This document shows positions 63,816-64,000 of a stretch of 64,000 nt of DNA, one piece after another. Below the pieces are notes generated by a model. It was not told the DNA's origin and ran no database searches. It saw only the letters and a list, made by a program, of their open reading frames with translations. Source of the stretch: Phaeotremella fagi (Eukaryota > Basidiomycota > Tremellomycetes > Tremellales > Phaeotremellaceae); the NCBI GenBank assembly GCA_001599715.1, contig BCHU01000009.1, positions 868,001 to 932,000 on the forward strand, written 5' to 3'. How positions within the stretch are numbered: position 1 is the stretch's first letter; the number at the start of each line of letters is the position of its first letter. The position numbers and the translations under genes were made by a program.

Positions 63816-64000
63816 AATCCGCCTCACGTGGTGATGTTATGATTAATTACCCTTAAATTCTGATCTTAACTTACCGTAATCGCACCTGCACCGCCTTAAT
63901 GGTGATACGGTGAGGAAATCAGCTAAGCATTGTACAGTTACAGGTTACAGTAGATTGGTATAGCATATATAGGCAGCGGCAATTGTGGTATATCGCAGTC
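63816..64000. other. 3' flank to window end
   Basis: 185 bp after the aminotransferase. CACGTG lies at 63827-63832; its relevance is unknown. No gene seen. Confidence 0.4.

Overview
This window is nuclear DNA of a fungus, most likely a basidiomycete of the Tremellomycetes (the Cryptococcus, Kwoniella and Tremella relatives). Genes are dense and on both strands. Almost all are cut by many short introns of about 35-70 nt with GT(A/G)AGT-type donors. Two proteins point to Basidiomycota: a secreted protein with a CPL1-like cysteine domain and a DUF6534-type membrane protein. I found no tRNA, rRNA, CRISPR array, intact transposon or virus-like element. Coding calls come from splicing the sequence by eye and recognising families. 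Exon ends were checked for frame in most short genes and are less certain in the long ABC transporter, MSH2, ATG13 and MTHFR genes.

Layout. 1-735 (-) is the 5' part of a BOR1-type borate/anion transporter, divergent from a CCX-type cation/calcium exchanger (980-3571 +). A possible small gene (3709-3915 -) and an unrecognised helical protein (4442-5614 +) follow, then a short-chain dehydrogenase (6275-7338 +) and a hexose transporter (7816-9765 +). A large ABCC transporter (9866-16201 -) is divergent from RPB5 (16717-17678 +). Next come a DUF6534 membrane protein (18657-20537 +), the spliceosomal factor CCDC12/Cwf18 (20852-21568 -) and a CPL1-like secreted protein (22535-24030 +).

24431-31942 looks like a small metabolic cluster: a Dal5-like MFS carrier (-), a class II aldolase (+), a Zn2Cys6 regulator (+) and a phytanoyl-CoA-dioxygenase-like enzyme (+). 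The promoter shared by carrier and aldolase, and the one before the dioxygenase, both carry direct repeats GCGAA-N3-GCGAA. This is my best candidate for an undescribed system.

The rest is mostly housekeeping: a serine-rich single-pass membrane protein (32566-33583 +), MTHFR (33719-35943 -), an ArAE_2/BRE4-like membrane protein (36280-39885 +), MSH2 (40024-43810 -), PET100 (44156-44757 +), eIF4A (45296-47152 -), an Rrn11-like Pol I factor (47466-48550 +), a possible seven-helix membrane protein with a long tail (48682-51367 -), RAD23 (51868-53695 -), RPL35 (54175-55142 +), ATG13 (55593-59016 -), RPL27 (60590-61501 +) and a class III aminotransferase (62021-63815 +). RPL27 intron 1 holds an acceptor directly abutting a donor, which suggests recursive or alternative splicing.
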